From: UA16 sp905478895
GTDB lineage: Bacteria > Bacteroidota > Bacteroidia > Flavobacteriales_D > Sanyastnellaceae
Direction of reading: 5' to 3'
NCBI GenBank assembly: GCA_943788495.1
Contig: CALSQO010000001.1
Span: 496,001-560,000, forward strand
Length of the DNA stretch: 64,000 nucleotides
Below the pieces are notes generated by a model. It was not told the origin of the DNA. It saw nothing but the letters and a program-made list of their open reading frames with translations, and did not search any database. This document shows positions 35,728-45,561 of this stretch, in pieces (positions within the stretch are counted from its first letter, which is position 1; each line of letters starts with the position of its first letter). Position numbers and translations under genes: made by a program.

Positions 35728-36744
35728 ATGGCATCCAAGATTCGCAACGTTGCACCTCTCTTTTGCATCCTTTTGCTCTTGGCCTGCGCTGGCCAGGAGG
35801 GAGGAAACAAGAAAGGAGAGGCGGACCGGCAATTGCCGAGCATTAACTCCTCGAACAATTCGTCGTCAGACAGTCCACGATTGAAGGAGCCCATGCTCTA
35901 TGTATTGGGCACGCTTCAGGATGGAGGCGCACCACACATGGGCTGTGATCGCCCGTGTTGTCGGAATTTGTTTTTACGCCCGGCTACCAATCGAAAGGTC
36001 GTTTCGCTGGGGATCTCAGATTCCAAATCGGGTCAGTTGGCCATGTTTGAGGCCACGCCCGACGTGGCGAGCCAATGGAATGCATTGCAGTCGCTTTCCG
36101 GTCAGGCCGACGTTTTGCCATCCATCTTTTTGACCCATGCTCACATTGGTCACTACTCGGGTTTGATGTTTCTTGGCCGTGAAGTACTTGGTGCAACAGG
36201 CATTAAGGTGCACGCCATGCCACGTTTTCGGCGTTTTTTGCAGACCAATGGACCTTGGGATCAATTGATTTCACTCGGCAATATTGTGGTCAATCCACTT
36301 GCTGAGGACTCGATTGTCCCCGTTACGGAGCGGGTTCAAACCCTTCCCATTCGGGTTCCGCACCGCGACGAATACTCGGAAACGGTCGGTTATCGGATCA
36401 TGGGGCCCAATCGCACCGTTTTGTTCATTCCGGATATCAATAAATGGGAGTTATGGGAGCGTGATTTGAAGCGCGAACTGTCCTTGGTTGACCGCGCTTA
36501 CCTGGACGCTACTTTTTTTGACGCATCTGAAGTCGGATACCGCGACATGTCTGAAATTCCGCACCCTTTCATGGTGGAGACGATGGATTTCCTGGGTGGA
36601 CTAAGTGCCGCCGAAAAATCCAAGGTCCATTTCATCCACATGAATCACACCAATCCGTGTTTGTCTGATACGTCATCCGCATACCGTCATGTTGTTGCAT
36701 CTGGTTTTCACATCGCTCAGATGGATGATGCTTATCCTTTGTGA
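35728..36744 (+). CDS. PqqB-like metallo-beta-lactamase-fold lipoprotein
   Basis: The ATG at 35728 (MASKIRNVAPLFCILLLLAC) opens on a lipoprotein signal with lipobox LLAC; an earlier ATG at 35695 lies inside the terminator. The 338-residue product carries the PqqB signature: YVLGTLQDGGAPHMGCDRPC (about 57-76) and LTHAHIGHYSGLMFLGRE (about 134-151), the HxHxxH variant lacking the usual Asp. PqqB acts in pyrroloquinoline quinone synthesis, but no other pqq gene is here and PqqB is normally cytosolic. This is probably a periplasmic or surface paralogue with another substrate. The next gene is a di-haem peroxidase. Confidence 0.8.
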   Translation: MASKIRNVAPLFCILLLLACAGQEGGNKKGEADRQLPSINSSNNSSSDSPRLKEPMLYVLGTLQDGGAPHMGCDRPCCRNLFLRPATNRKVVSLGISDSKSGQLAMFEATPDVASQWNALQSLSGQADVLPSIFLTHAHIGHYSGLMFLGREVLGATGIKVHAMPRFRRFLQTNGPWDQLISLGNIVVNPLAEDSIVPVTERVQTLPIRVPHRDEYSETVGYRIMGPNRTVLFIPDINKWELWERDLKRELSLVDRAYLDATFFDASEVGYRDMSEIPHPFMVETMDFLGGLSAAEKSKVHFIHMNHTNPCLSDTSSAYRHVVASGFHIAQMDDAYPL

Positions 36745-36824
36745 TTCATTGCGTTAATCCGTACCTTCTTTGAAAATGGACCCCTACCAATGCACCAATC
36801 CACAACTTGACTTCGTGCATTGCC

Positions 36825-37961
36825 ATGCGTTTTTCTGCGATTGCACTCCTGATTGCATTTAGCTTGACCAGTTGCGAAAAGCAGAATCCACCCATGCAGC
36901 AGGAGGAGGCGGTGCAACAAGCGTTGGAACCCGAGCTTCCAGCGACGCCATTCTCATACAGCACACAGGCTTTTCCGGAGGAATGGTTGACCGATCCTGC
37001 GTTGCAGTTATTTGGGAATATCGGCTCAGAAATCGAGGTCACCGATGCGGGAGCGACGCTCGGTCGCGTGTTGTTTTATGATCCTTCCATGTCCGTAGAT
37101 GGCACGGTGAGTTGTTCTTCTTGTCACGTCCAGGCCAATGCCTTTTCGGATAGTGAAGCAAAATCCGTAGGCGTCTCGGGTGTGCCTACCGTGCGAAATG
37201 CCATGGGGCTTTTCAATTTTCGTTACCAACGACGGTTTTTCTGGGACATGCGCACCGTTGGATTGGCGCAGCAGGTTCTAGAACCCATTGCTCATCCGGA
37301 TGAAATGGCGCTGAGCATCGAAGAAATGCCTGAGCGACTCCTGGAGCAACCGTATTATGCTCCATTATTTGAAGCGGCATTCGGATCGGAAGAGATCAAT
37401 TCGGATCGTGTGGCTTCTGCGCTGGCTCAATTCCTCATGTGCATGCGGTCCTATTCGTCGCGGTATGATGCCGGTCGCTCGAATGGATTTGCAAATTTTT
37501 CGGAATCTGAACGCATGGGGAAGGACTTGTTTTTCAATGGAGAAACCCGATGCAATCAATGCCACAGCGGGTTGAATTTGTTCTCGACACAACCCTTTGT
37601 AAATGGCCTCGAGATGGATTATGCTGCAGCTGGAGACGGGGGCATAGGTTCGATAAGTGACGATCCTTATGACGATGGCCGATTCAAAACGGTTTCCTTA
37701 CGAAACATCGGATTAACGGCTCCTTACATGCATGATGGTCGGTTTGCCACGCTGCATGACGTGGTCGACTTTTATGCGGATGGCATTCAGCATCATCCTT
37801 ATCTAGACGAACGGTTGAGCGTTAATGGATTTGGGGTTCCCGGACAAGAGCCATTCCAGTTGAGCCTTTCGGCAGAGGAGCGGTCAGCACTGGTCAATTT
37901 TCTGAATACGTTCAATGATACTTTGATGACCTCGAGCGAGTGGTTGAGCAACCCTTTTTAG
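36825..37961 (+). CDS. Di-haem cytochrome c peroxidase / MauG-family lipoprotein
   Basis: The ATG at 36825 (MRFSAIALLIAFSLTSCEKQ) starts a lipoprotein (lipobox LTSC); an ATG at 36807 is less likely. Of 378 residues, two haem c sites are visible: CSSCH (97-101) and CNQCH (242-246). Family features include GRVLFYDPSMSVDGTVSC, FFWDMRTVGLAQQVLEP, HPDEM and TAPYMHDGRFATLHDVVDFY. The family reduces hydrogen peroxide or, as MauG, oxidises protein side chains. It follows the PqqB-like gene by 80 bp on the same strand. Periplasmic location is expected. Confidence 0.9.
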   Translation: MRFSAIALLIAFSLTSCEKQNPPMQQEEAVQQALEPELPATPFSYSTQAFPEEWLTDPALQLFGNIGSEIEVTDAGATLGRVLFYDPSMSVDGTVSCSSCHVQANAFSDSEAKSVGVSGVPTVRNAMGLFNFRYQRRFFWDMRTVGLAQQVLEPIAHPDEMALSIEEMPERLLEQPYYAPLFEAAFGSEEINSDRVASALAQFLMCMRSYSSRYDAGRSNGFANFSESERMGKDLFFNGETRCNQCHSGLNLFSTQPFVNGLEMDYAAAGDGGIGSISDDPYDDGRFKTVSLRNIGLTAPYMHDGRFATLHDVVDFYADGIQHHPYLDERLSVNGFGVPGQEPFQLSLSAEERSALVNFLNTFNDTLMTSSEWLSNPF

Positions 37962-37992
37962 GGCGTTGATATTTTTTCTACATTGAACACCA

Positions 37993-39525
37993 ATGAGTTG
38001 CAATAAACTGAAATGCCCACATTACCATCAATCCTGTAGCTTTCTGGCTGTGCTGATTTTTCTGGTTTTTGTTGGAATCCAAACGATTGCGGCGCAGACC
38101 ATCAGTGATTGTTCGGGAGCTGTTTTTCTCTGCGGTGATTTGTACACGGAAACGGAGGCTACATTGAACACGGGAGATATTTATGAGTACACGGGTGCCT
38201 GCAATGCGAGCTTGGAGCAAAGTAGCTTGTGGTACACGTTTACGGTTCAAGAGAATGGATTATTAAGCTTCATCATCGATCCATTGAATCCGATGGATGA
38301 CTATGACTGGGGGTTGTTTGACATTACCACCGGAGGATGCGAAGGAATTGGGACGCCAATTCTGTCTCCCGAGGTCGGTTGCAATTCCTTTGGCCTGGCA
38401 CCTCCCGAGCCGAATGGTCCCACAGGCATCTCGAGTGCAAACGGAGGTACTGGAAATAGCAATGGGCCGGGCAATCTCAACGGACCGGCTTTCAACGCTG
38501 ACTTGCCCGTTCAAGCAGGCGAAACCTACGCGTTAGTCGTGATGAATTGGACCAACAGCCTCGAAGGGTATACCATCGATTTTGGCCAGTCTACGGCGAG
38601 CTTATACGATGAAGTTCCGCCCGCCCCGGATTCTTGCTTGACCGATTGTGAATTGCAGCTTTATACGGTCACGCTTGACGAATCGGTGTTGCTTTCCACC
38701 GTGGAGCCAGGGGATTTCGAGTTGGAAGGTCCAGCGGGGGAATTGTACACCTTTAGCAGCGCGACGGCTTTGGATCTCACGGGTGATTTGGCGTCGGTGT
38801 TTGAGCTCCAGTTGGATGGAACCATCGTCACCAGCGGGGTCTACCAGTTGCGTTTGACGGATGACGCCAATGGCATTGAAGATCCATGCGGGAACATCGG
38901 TGAAGGATTTGCCGCTTTGGAGCTGACTGTGCTGGAACCGCCATTGGGTTGGGACGCCCAAGAGGTCATCCTCTGTCCTGATGACAATGCTTCCCTGTCA
39001 GTGAATTCGGTCGTGACGCAACCGTCATATACAGCATATACATACCTGTGGTCATACGACATGGCTGGTGCGCCGATTGTGGCAGATGGTCCGGGAATGG
39101 AAAGCATGGGAGATGGCACTTACAGCGTGGTCATACAGACCGACCCTCCTTGCTATATGGCCGAAGGAGCCTTCAATGTCATCACCGAGGAGTGCAGTCT
39201 GACCCTTCCCAATGTGATCACGCCAGGAAATGGTGACGCACTGAACGAGGCGTTTTTTGTGGAGGGATTGGATGCCTATCCCGGCAGCGCCATTCGCATC
39301 TTCAATCGCTGGGGTGAATTGCTATATTCTTCCCAGAACTTTGGTGCTTCAGCCGGTTGGGCGCCAAATGAAGATGAGGCCTCAGAAGGTACTTATTACT
39401 ACGAATTGCGCATCCTCCAAGGCAATGATGATCTGATCATCAATACCGTTGAAGGTGAACAATCGTATGCTCCGAGCGAAGATCCAGTGCGGGTGATCAC
39501 GGGGTCATTTTCATTGCTGCGTTGA
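37993..39525 (+). CDS. Secreted protein with type B (gliding-associated) C-terminal domain
   Basis: The 510-residue product has a signal peptide (hydrophobic 17-34, cleaved near IAAQ). An N-terminal beta-sandwich (about 36-200) has the pattern CSGAVFLCGD...SLWYTFTVQENGLLSFIIDP...DYDWGLFDIT, common in Bacteroidota exoproteins. A second Ig-like region (about 215-320) and a PKD-like unit precede the type B sorting domain (LTLPNVITPGNGDALNEAFF, IRIFNRWGELLYSSQNFG, ending SLLR). It is expected on the surface via T9SS. It starts 31 bp after the peroxidase stop. The binding target is unknown. Confidence 0.8.
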   Translation: MSCNKLKCPHYHQSCSFLAVLIFLVFVGIQTIAAQTISDCSGAVFLCGDLYTETEATLNTGDIYEYTGACNASLEQSSLWYTFTVQENGLLSFIIDPLNPMDDYDWGLFDITTGGCEGIGTPILSPEVGCNSFGLAPPEPNGPTGISSANGGTGNSNGPGNLNGPAFNADLPVQAGETYALVVMNWTNSLEGYTIDFGQSTASLYDEVPPAPDSCLTDCELQLYTVTLDESVLLSTVEPGDFELEGPAGELYTFSSATALDLTGDLASVFELQLDGTIVTSGVYQLRLTDDANGIEDPCGNIGEGFAALELTVLEPPLGWDAQEVILCPDDNASLSVNSVVTQPSYTAYTYLWSYDMAGAPIVADGPGMESMGDGTYSVVIQTDPPCYMAEGAFNVITEECSLTLPNVITPGNGDALNEAFFVEGLDAYPGSAIRIFNRWGELLYSSQNFGASAGWAPNEDEASEGTYYYELRILQGNDDLIINTVEGEQSYAPSEDPVRVITGSFSLLR

Positions 39526-39538
39526 ACGCAGCACAGAA

Positions 39539-40264
39539 TTAGCGAACAACCAAGCGGGTGGGCATGCTTGATCCGAATTGCGCGAGGTACACACCGGAAG
39601 TCAGATGACCAATGAGAATGTCTTGCGTCATGGAAGTAATGGATTCCCGCAAGACCATGCGACCGCTCGCATCCCGAAGTACCAATTCTTGTCCAATGGA
39701 TCGGATGTCCTTGACTTGGATTGCAATGCGCGAGTCTGCCGGATTCGGGAAAATGTGGCACAAGGTTTCGGCTGTTGCCAATTCCGTGATGCCTACGCCC
39801 ATTGCATTCAATAGTCCGGTGAATTCTTGGAAGTAGAGGTTTGCAATGCGCTCATCGTGAATGACCAATGTGTTTTCATCGTTGGTCGTTTCCGCGGTGG
39901 TTGACCAGTTGTGTGAACCGGTGACCACTGTAGGGTCAGATAGGGGTTCACTTTGGTCAACAATGCAATATTTGTGGTGCAACTGTCCGGAGATGCCAAC
40001 GTGCGAATAGACTTCGATGCCTGCATCCACCAAGGTCTCAAATTCAGAACCGGTAGCCCCCGCATCTTCCATGGCTCCACGTGGATTCACGAACAAGCTT
40101 GAACCCGCTTCGATCACCGCAGCCCCGAGATCATTCCGCGTGAAGGCGAGGGTAGCGAATGAAAAGTCGTAATCCGTGGATTCGATTGCGTCGAGAATGG
40201 CGGAAGTGGTTCCATCGGTGGGAGAGAAGTACAGTTCGACGGGGCTTCCTCCAATGATGAATTT
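39539..40264 (-). CDS. Second PLD domain and T9SS type A tail of a frameshifted PLD protein
   Basis: This frame (open from 40369) carries the C-terminal part of the gene at 40131-41735: KFIIGGSPVELYFSPTDGT, a second HKD-type site (LHHKYCIVD ... TVVTGSHNWS) and a type A sorting domain (CHIFPNPADSRIAIQVKD ... RLVVR). Deleting the C at 40265 (G on the minus strand) fuses it to the upstream part as NTPK-KFIIGG. PLD-type enzymes need two HKD sites, so the intact gene product is expected to be one polypeptide exported by T9SS. Confidence 0.78.
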   Translation of the reverse strand, partial: KFIIGGSPVELYFSPTDGTTSAILDAIESTDYDFSFATLAFTRNDLGAAVIEAGSSLFVNPRGAMEDAGATGSEFETLVDAGIEVYSHVGISGQLHHKYCIVDQSEPLSDPTVVTGSHNWSTTAETTNDENTLVIHDERIANLYFQEFTGLLNAMGVGITELATAETLCHIFPNPADSRIAIQVKDIRSIGQELVLRDASGRMVLRESITSMTQDILIGHLTSGVYLAQFGSSMPTRLVVR

Positions 40265-41735
40265 CTTTGGGTGTATTGATGGTCTTGGAAGGACCAAATT
40301 TCGAATTGGACGGGTCCGGCTCCATGCCATTGGATCCCCACATTTCCTCAAATTCGAGTCGGTATGCACGCGCCAAACTTTGATCGCCCAAAATAATTAC
40401 GTTGTTCGGGTCTGTATTCAGGTTGCCCGTGGTGAAATTGGTGGAGCCGGTCAATACAAATGCGCGTTCGGTGTTATCGGCATCGCCAACAATGAATTTA
40501 TTGTGCATTCCGCTTCCTTCGCCGTCGGTGCGGAAGTGGACAGGCATGCTGTCGTCGATGGCGCTTAGGCCTAAGTTTGCGTTCTGCCCTTCTGCGATGT
40601 ACCGCACTTCAACGCCATTGGAGATCGCCAAGTTGATGGCCGCTTCAATCGCGGAATTGTTCAAATTGTACGCTGCGATTTCCAACGTGTTTTGAGCCGT
40701 TCCGATGTACGCCGCAATGGTGTCATTGGTATTGGTCCCTAAGGTTTGCGCCTCCTCTATGGTCGCAACGCTGTTGTCGACTTCCCGTGTGAAATAAGCG
40801 CGCATGTATCCGGGTGACTCAGAGACGGTGGCATAGGGACGGATCGTTGAGGCTGTGGAGTCTTCACCTGCAATGGACAAAACACGAGCGTAGTAAATGG
40901 TCCCCGCTTCAAGGGACTCCAAAGCGATGGTGTGATTGAGCACCTGCTCGTCCACTACAATTTCCATCCCAAGGTCTGGGGTCAGTCCGTATTCCACATG
41001 GGAATCCCCCAAAACATCCGTGGACCAGTTTAAATCAAAGCTGCTCGTCGTGATGTTGGTCTGGTTGACCTGTGTGCTCAGGTTGATTGCAGAGGTGGGG
41101 ACCAGGTCCTCACTTCCACGGGGAAGGAGTTGGTAGCCTCCAAATCCATCGAACGTAAATTGAGAAATGATGCCGTAGAGGTCCACTTCGCCTGCGGGCA
41201 AAACCTGACCCACCAATTCGTTGTCATTCCTCACGTAAATGATCCCATCTTCACCGCTTGCGTTGAAGCTAAACGTGCTGTTGCCCGTGATGACTGTTCC
41301 TCCATTGGTGAACACTGCTCCTTGGATGTAGGCGATTTCACCTTCCAGGTTTTCGCCCATCTCACCCGGTGTGATGACCTGCGGTTCGGGAAGAGGGTTG
41401 CCTGTTGAGATGACTTCGACTTGCGAGATGCCATCGGGACCCACTTCAAGCAAACCATTGTACTCGCTCAATTCAGCGGTCATGGTCAATTCGTCGCCCG
41501 GTTGTGGGTCAGCAAAGCCATTTTGGGACCAGTCTCCGCCGGGATAGAGGGCGATGCCGGCAGTTTCATCCTGCAAGTAGCGGACAATTCCCAAGTTGCC
41601 GTCGGAGGTCACAATGCCCGTGACGGTGACAGTTTGCCCTACGCCATAGTTGGTGCGAGCGTCCAAGATGTCGGTTTGGCTCCACAAAGTGGAAGCGATA
41701 AAAATCAAGGAGAAGGAGAGGAGTGATGTTTTCAT
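40131..41735 (-). CDS. OB-fold / FN3 / phospholipase D-like secreted protein (frameshifted; N-terminal part)
   Basis: The ATG at 41735 (MKTSLLSFSLIFIASTLWSQ) begins a signal peptide. About 20-210 is an OB-fold pair like those in extracellular nucleases (GQTVTVTGIVTSDGNLGIVR, GEIAYIQGAVFTNGG). About 215-320 is fibronectin-III-like (SSFDLNWSTDVLGDSHVEYG). About 335-480 is a PLD domain with HKD site MHNKFIVGD and GSTNFT. After INTPK the frame turns to an atypical basic tail (IHHWRKPRRTVLLSHRW) and stops at 40131. The other frame continues the protein. The fold suits a phosphodiesterase acting on extracellular nucleic acid or phospholipid. It is third in an operon, 19 bp after a TonB receptor. 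Confidence 0.78.
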   Translation of the reverse strand: MKTSLLSFSLIFIASTLWSQTDILDARTNYGVGQTVTVTGIVTSDGNLGIVRYLQDETAGIALYPGGDWSQNGFADPQPGDELTMTAELSEYNGLLEVGPDGISQVEVISTGNPLPEPQVITPGEMGENLEGEIAYIQGAVFTNGGTVITGNSTFSFNASGEDGIIYVRNDNELVGQVLPAGEVDLYGIISQFTFDGFGGYQLLPRGSEDLVPTSAINLSTQVNQTNITTSSFDLNWSTDVLGDSHVEYGLTPDLGMEIVVDEQVLNHTIALESLEAGTIYYARVLSIAGEDSTASTIRPYATVSESPGYMRAYFTREVDNSVATIEEAQTLGTNTNDTIAAYIGTAQNTLEIAAYNLNNSAIEAAINLAISNGVEVRYIAEGQNANLGLSAIDDSMPVHFRTDGEGSGMHNKFIVGDADNTERAFVLTGSTNFTTGNLNTDPNNVIILGDQSLARAYRLEFEEMWGSNGMEPDPSNSKFGPSKTINTPKEIHHWRKPRRTVLLSHRWNHFRHSRRNRIHGLRLFIRYPRLHAE

Positions 41736-41754
41736 GTCAATCGAGATGGTTGGG

Positions 41755-44604
41755 TTAGAAGCGGATGCGAACAGATAAATTGGTTCGGAATCCATACCCC
41801 ATGTAGACACTAGCGGAGCCAGCGTCGAAGTTGTTTTCACTGAAGGCGTATTTGCGGTCGGCGTCTGTAAAGTACCATTCACCGTATGCATCGTTGTTTT
41901 GTGCGTTGCTGAGGTAAACGGTGTTGAGCAGGTTGAAAATGCTCAAGCGGAAATCCATGTTGGTCCCATTGAGATCCAATCGGTAACCCGCGTGAAGATC
42001 AAGCAATCCGTAGGTGGGAATCTGCCAAGACTGCCGCCCTTCGTTTTCGCCGTTCAAGCTGAAGGGATCAAAGTCCGCAAAGTGCCGGCTGAAAACGGTA
42101 AAACGCGGTTTCAAATAAAGTTGCTTGTACGTGTATTTCAGCGAGACGCTGTATTGGCTTTGGGGTGAATCTCCCACGGACACCCCTTCGGCGTTGTATT
42201 GAACGACTGCCACATTGCCCTCTACGTCGATGTAGGGGAGATTTGAGTCGTCGTCCAATAGCACGAGGCTATCTTCAGAGCTGGTCCAGCGCCAATCGCC
42301 CAAACTGGCATAGCCTTCAATGGTGAGTCGAGGGTTTAGCTGCCATGCGACATCTGTCTCGAGGCCTTTGTGCAAGGCACTCATGGAATTTACATTGGCG
42401 CGAACGATGTCGCCCTCAACTGTTTCGAATCGAAGCAAGGATTGGAGCGGTCGGTTTTGCCAATCCGTATAGTATGCATTGACGTTTACGCTAAATGGAT
42501 ACTTGCTAAAACTGTATCCCCATTCCGCGGAGTTGATGCGTTCATTTTCGACATTTTCCACGAATTTGTTTTCGAAGTCCACCACGTTTCGGAAAACCGG
42601 GGTTCGATTGAGGTGTCCTAGATTCACGAAGGTATTCGCGTATTCGGAAAGGTTGTAATTGCCTCCTGTTTTGATGGTGAACCCCGGGAGCCATTTCCAT
42701 CCGCTGGTCTTGTCGGTGCCATCTTCATTGGCTGCAGCGAAATAATCGACGCTTTTGTAGCCTTGGGTGACACCGCTCACGTTGAAGAACGCATTCCAGA
42801 GGTATCCTTTGTACTCGAGCAGCGCAAAAGCACCACCCCAGCGCACAAAAGCATCGTTGTGGTAGCCAATTTTGTCACCCACCATGCGCATGTTCGATTC
42901 GGCATTTGCATTGCGCGTATCGACGAAATAGTCTCCACCGAGCAAATCAAAAACTTCCGCATAGTGCTCTCCTTGGTAGGTCCGGAAATCCAATCCGCCA
43001 GACAAGGTGACTTGTTCCGAAGTTTCGTGCCGAAACGTAGACAAAAACCCGTACCAATAATGGTTGTTGAATAGCTTTCGCATGATTCGCCCTGATTTGA
43101 GCAATGAATCGCTGTAAGTGGGGTCAATGGGCGGTCCGAAGAGTCCGCCAATGGTATTGGAGTTGTAAAATTTTTGAAAATCAACCTGGCCATTCGCCGT
43201 ATAGTCGCCTCCTCCTAAGCTGTTTTCCAGCCGCGTTCCTCCACCAAAGCCATAACTGGCATACGCCATATTGGAGATGTACAACTTCTCCGTAGCTCGC
43301 CAGCTGTGACGAACCGAGAAGAGGGGTTTGTGGTACTTGTTCTGGCGCTCGTATAGCACGTTGTTATTGACTTCGCCCCAATGCACATTGTAGGTGTCCC
43401 CGTAGCTGACTATTCCCGTGGTATCGATGAAGTCAGTGGAAGAAACGATTTCTTCAAAATCATCAGAAGATGCATAGCCGTATGCCTGATTCAATGAGTC
43501 GTATGCGGCCAATTCCTCCTGCTGCAGCAAGGTGCCATCATTGAAAATGCCGTCGTAGCCTTGGCTGTATGCCATCAATTCGGCGTATTCTTCATCTGTT
43601 CCTTCGAACAAAGAGCGCGCATACTCCTTATTGTGTGTCGCAATGCGCTGCTGGTATCCCCGCGCCGCATTTTGAGATGGCGAGCCCGTGGCACTCACGG
43701 AAAGCGTATGGTTGCCAAGGGCTTTCTGCACCTTCACATAGTAAAAGAATGCACGGTTATAATCTTGTTGGAAATAGCCTTGGCGATTCTGGAAACTGCC
43801 CGCCATGGTATAGCCCCACCCGCCGTCCAATCGACCGCTGGTGTGCCCAATCGAAGTTCGGCTGAATCCGAAGCTGCCGAATTCCTGCTTGACAGAAGTT
43901 TTTCGCGACGATTCAATGCCAGAGGTTACGATGTTTACCGTGCCGCCGATGGCTGGGAGTGCGAGTTTGGAGGCGCCGAGTCCCCGCTGTACTTGCATGG
44001 TTTGGGTCACCAAATCAAGGCCAAACCAATTGTTCCAGAATACAGCTCCGCTTTCCATGTCATTCACGGGAATGCCATCCACGAGGACGGAGACGTTTCG
44101 CTGTTTGAAACCCCGGATGGAAATGGAAGGTCCGTTGTCGTCTGAGCCCGCTTGGGTCGCATAAACACCGGGCGTTGAATTCAGAATCATCGGGATGGGC
44201 TGTGAACCCAATTCCTCTTGGATTTGAACCGGTTTGATGTTGGAAAATGCCACCGGTGTTTCGCGCTCAATTGCAACATCAGCCACTACCTGAGCTTCTT
44301 GCAAGACAATGGTACTCAACTTGAAGTTGGATTGCACCAGTTGTCGGTTGATCTCAATGGTTCGTGTTTGGGATTCGTATCCGATGTACTGCACGGTGAT
44401 TTCGTGACTGCCGTATGGCAAACTCACAGCGTATTTGCCGTCAAAGTCTGTCGCTACACCGGTATTTCCGATGCGCACGGTCGCCTGAATGAGGGATTCA
44501 CCGGTGATGGCATCGGAGACAATGCCCGTCAAGGTGCCCGTTTGGGCAGTAGCAGACAGCGCGCCAAAAGTGAGCGCTGCAACTACAAAGATTGACCTCC
44601 ACAT
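41755..44604 (-). CDS. TonB-dependent receptor of a lamin-tail/PLD operon
   Basis: The 949-residue protein has a signal peptide (to about 20), a carboxypeptidase-like domain (LTGIVSDAITGESLIQATV, about 24-110), a plug (NSTPGVYATQAGSDDNGPSI, SIRGFKQRNVSVLVDGIPV, about 120-240) and a long barrel ending RTNLSVRIRF. It imports an unknown ligand across the outer membrane. It starts 3 bp after the stop of the lamin-tail gene and ends 19 bp before the PLD gene, so all three are probably one transcript. There is no SusD. The neighbours suggest a ligand released by a phosphodiesterase, such as nucleic-acid fragments or phospholipid products; this is inference. Confidence 0.88.
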   Translation of the reverse strand: MWRSIFVVAALTFGALSATAQTGTLTGIVSDAITGESLIQATVRIGNTGVATDFDGKYAVSLPYGSHEITVQYIGYESQTRTIEINRQLVQSNFKLSTIVLQEAQVVADVAIERETPVAFSNIKPVQIQEELGSQPIPMILNSTPGVYATQAGSDDNGPSISIRGFKQRNVSVLVDGIPVNDMESGAVFWNNWFGLDLVTQTMQVQRGLGASKLALPAIGGTVNIVTSGIESSRKTSVKQEFGSFGFSRTSIGHTSGRLDGGWGYTMAGSFQNRQGYFQQDYNRAFFYYVKVQKALGNHTLSVSATGSPSQNAARGYQQRIATHNKEYARSLFEGTDEEYAELMAYSQGYDGIFNDGTLLQQEELAAYDSLNQAYGYASSDDFEEIVSSTDFIDTTGIVSYGDTYNVHWGEVNNNVLYERQNKYHKPLFSVRHSWRATEKLYISNMAYASYGFGGGTRLENSLGGGDYTANGQVDFQKFYNSNTIGGLFGPPIDPTYSDSLLKSGRIMRKLFNNHYWYGFLSTFRHETSEQVTLSGGLDFRTYQGEHYAEVFDLLGGDYFVDTRNANAESNMRMVGDKIGYHNDAFVRWGGAFALLEYKGYLWNAFFNVSGVTQGYKSVDYFAAANEDGTDKTSGWKWLPGFTIKTGGNYNLSEYANTFVNLGHLNRTPVFRNVVDFENKFVENVENERINSAEWGYSFSKYPFSVNVNAYYTDWQNRPLQSLLRFETVEGDIVRANVNSMSALHKGLETDVAWQLNPRLTIEGYASLGDWRWTSSEDSLVLLDDDSNLPYIDVEGNVAVVQYNAEGVSVGDSPQSQYSVSLKYTYKQLYLKPRFTVFSRHFADFDPFSLNGENEGRQSWQIPTYGLLDLHAGYRLDLNGTNMDFRLSIFNLLNTVYLSNAQNNDAYGEWYFTDADRKYAFSENNFDAGSASVYMGYGFRTNLSVRIRF

Positions 44605-44607
44605 GAA

Positions 44608-45534
44608 TTATCGAACCAACACTTGGTGGGCAAACGTGCGTCCGCCTGCGAAATGCAGTTGGACCAAATAGGCACCCGCGTGCAGGTTGTCGACAGTCCA
44701 ACGGAGTGCCGCAGTTTCGTTGCGTTGATCGTAGACGAGTGCACCTTGGGCGCCAAAGATCGAGACCCGTTCAATGGATTGGTCCGCTTCGAGGGTGATC
44801 GTGCCATTGACCGAAGGGTTGGGATATACCGAAGTAACAATGCTTTGTGTCATTGTTTCTACGTGGCTTGGGTTGCAAGCGCAGCTGTGGCTGCCCAGTC
44901 CATCCCAGGTATTCACAGCGAGTGTGTCATATTCTGCGAATGTATTGAAGCTGATGGGGGGGATGGTCACACCTTGCTGAACTTCGTATTTGCGGCGCAA
45001 CGTGTGGTTGGAAGTGAGCCAAGCGGCGCCATCTCCGATGTCGATGTAGCCATTGGCTTCGTCGTTGGTCCACGCCACCCCAGGATCTTCGCCCGGCTTG
45101 CCGAAAATGTCCACCACGTTGTCACCATTTTTGACCAGTACCAAGGCGTCATCGCCATTCATATAGGTAGGGGCCGGGTATGGATTGTCCAATTGATCGG
45201 CAAATGCCTGCATGGCAGGATCGACTGCTGGTGAAATTGCGCCACCACCCAACTCAACATCTTCTGTTTGTCCGTTGACCAATACCCAAGTTCCGAATGC
45301 TTCGATGGTGCCGAGTAAGTCGACCCAGTCCGTCGCTGTGCCTTCGCCATTGCTCCAGCGCTGGAGTTGATAAGCGGATAAATCAATCGCTTCGCTGGTC
45401 GGATTATAAAATTCCAATCCTTTGTTGTTCCCTGTTCCCTCCATGTATTCGGAAATGAAAATATCCGTGCATTGCGCATTGGACAGGAGGGGCATTAAGA
45501 GGGCTGCGCCCAAAAGCTGAGTAGTGAATCGCAT
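44608..45534 (-). CDS. Secreted lamin-tail-domain protein with T9SS type A sorting domain
   Basis: The ATG at 45534 (MRFTTQLLGAALLMPLLSNA) opens on a signal peptide; the frame is open to 45711 without better start. Of 308 residues, about 22-150 match a lamin-tail domain (DIFISEYMEGTGNNKGLEFY, NPTSEAIDLSAYQLQRWSNG, GTWVLVNGQ). Such domains occur in secreted nucleases and surface proteins of Bacteroidota. The last 75 residues are a type A sorting signal (VYPNPSVNGTITLEADQ ... GAYLVQLHFAGGRTFAHQVLVR in part). It is first in the operon with the TonB receptor and the PLD protein. It probably binds the substrate at the surface; no catalytic residues are visible. Confidence 0.8.
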   Translation of the reverse strand: MRFTTQLLGAALLMPLLSNAQCTDIFISEYMEGTGNNKGLEFYNPTSEAIDLSAYQLQRWSNGEGTATDWVDLLGTIEAFGTWVLVNGQTEDVELGGGAISPAVDPAMQAFADQLDNPYPAPTYMNGDDALVLVKNGDNVVDIFGKPGEDPGVAWTNDEANGYIDIGDGAAWLTSNHTLRRKYEVQQGVTIPPISFNTFAEYDTLAVNTWDGLGSHSCACNPSHVETMTQSIVTSVYPNPSVNGTITLEADQSIERVSIFGAQGALVYDQRNETAALRWTVDNLHAGAYLVQLHFAGGRTFAHQVLVR

Positions 45535-45561
45535 GTGATTTGGTTTCGTGTGAATTCGCCG

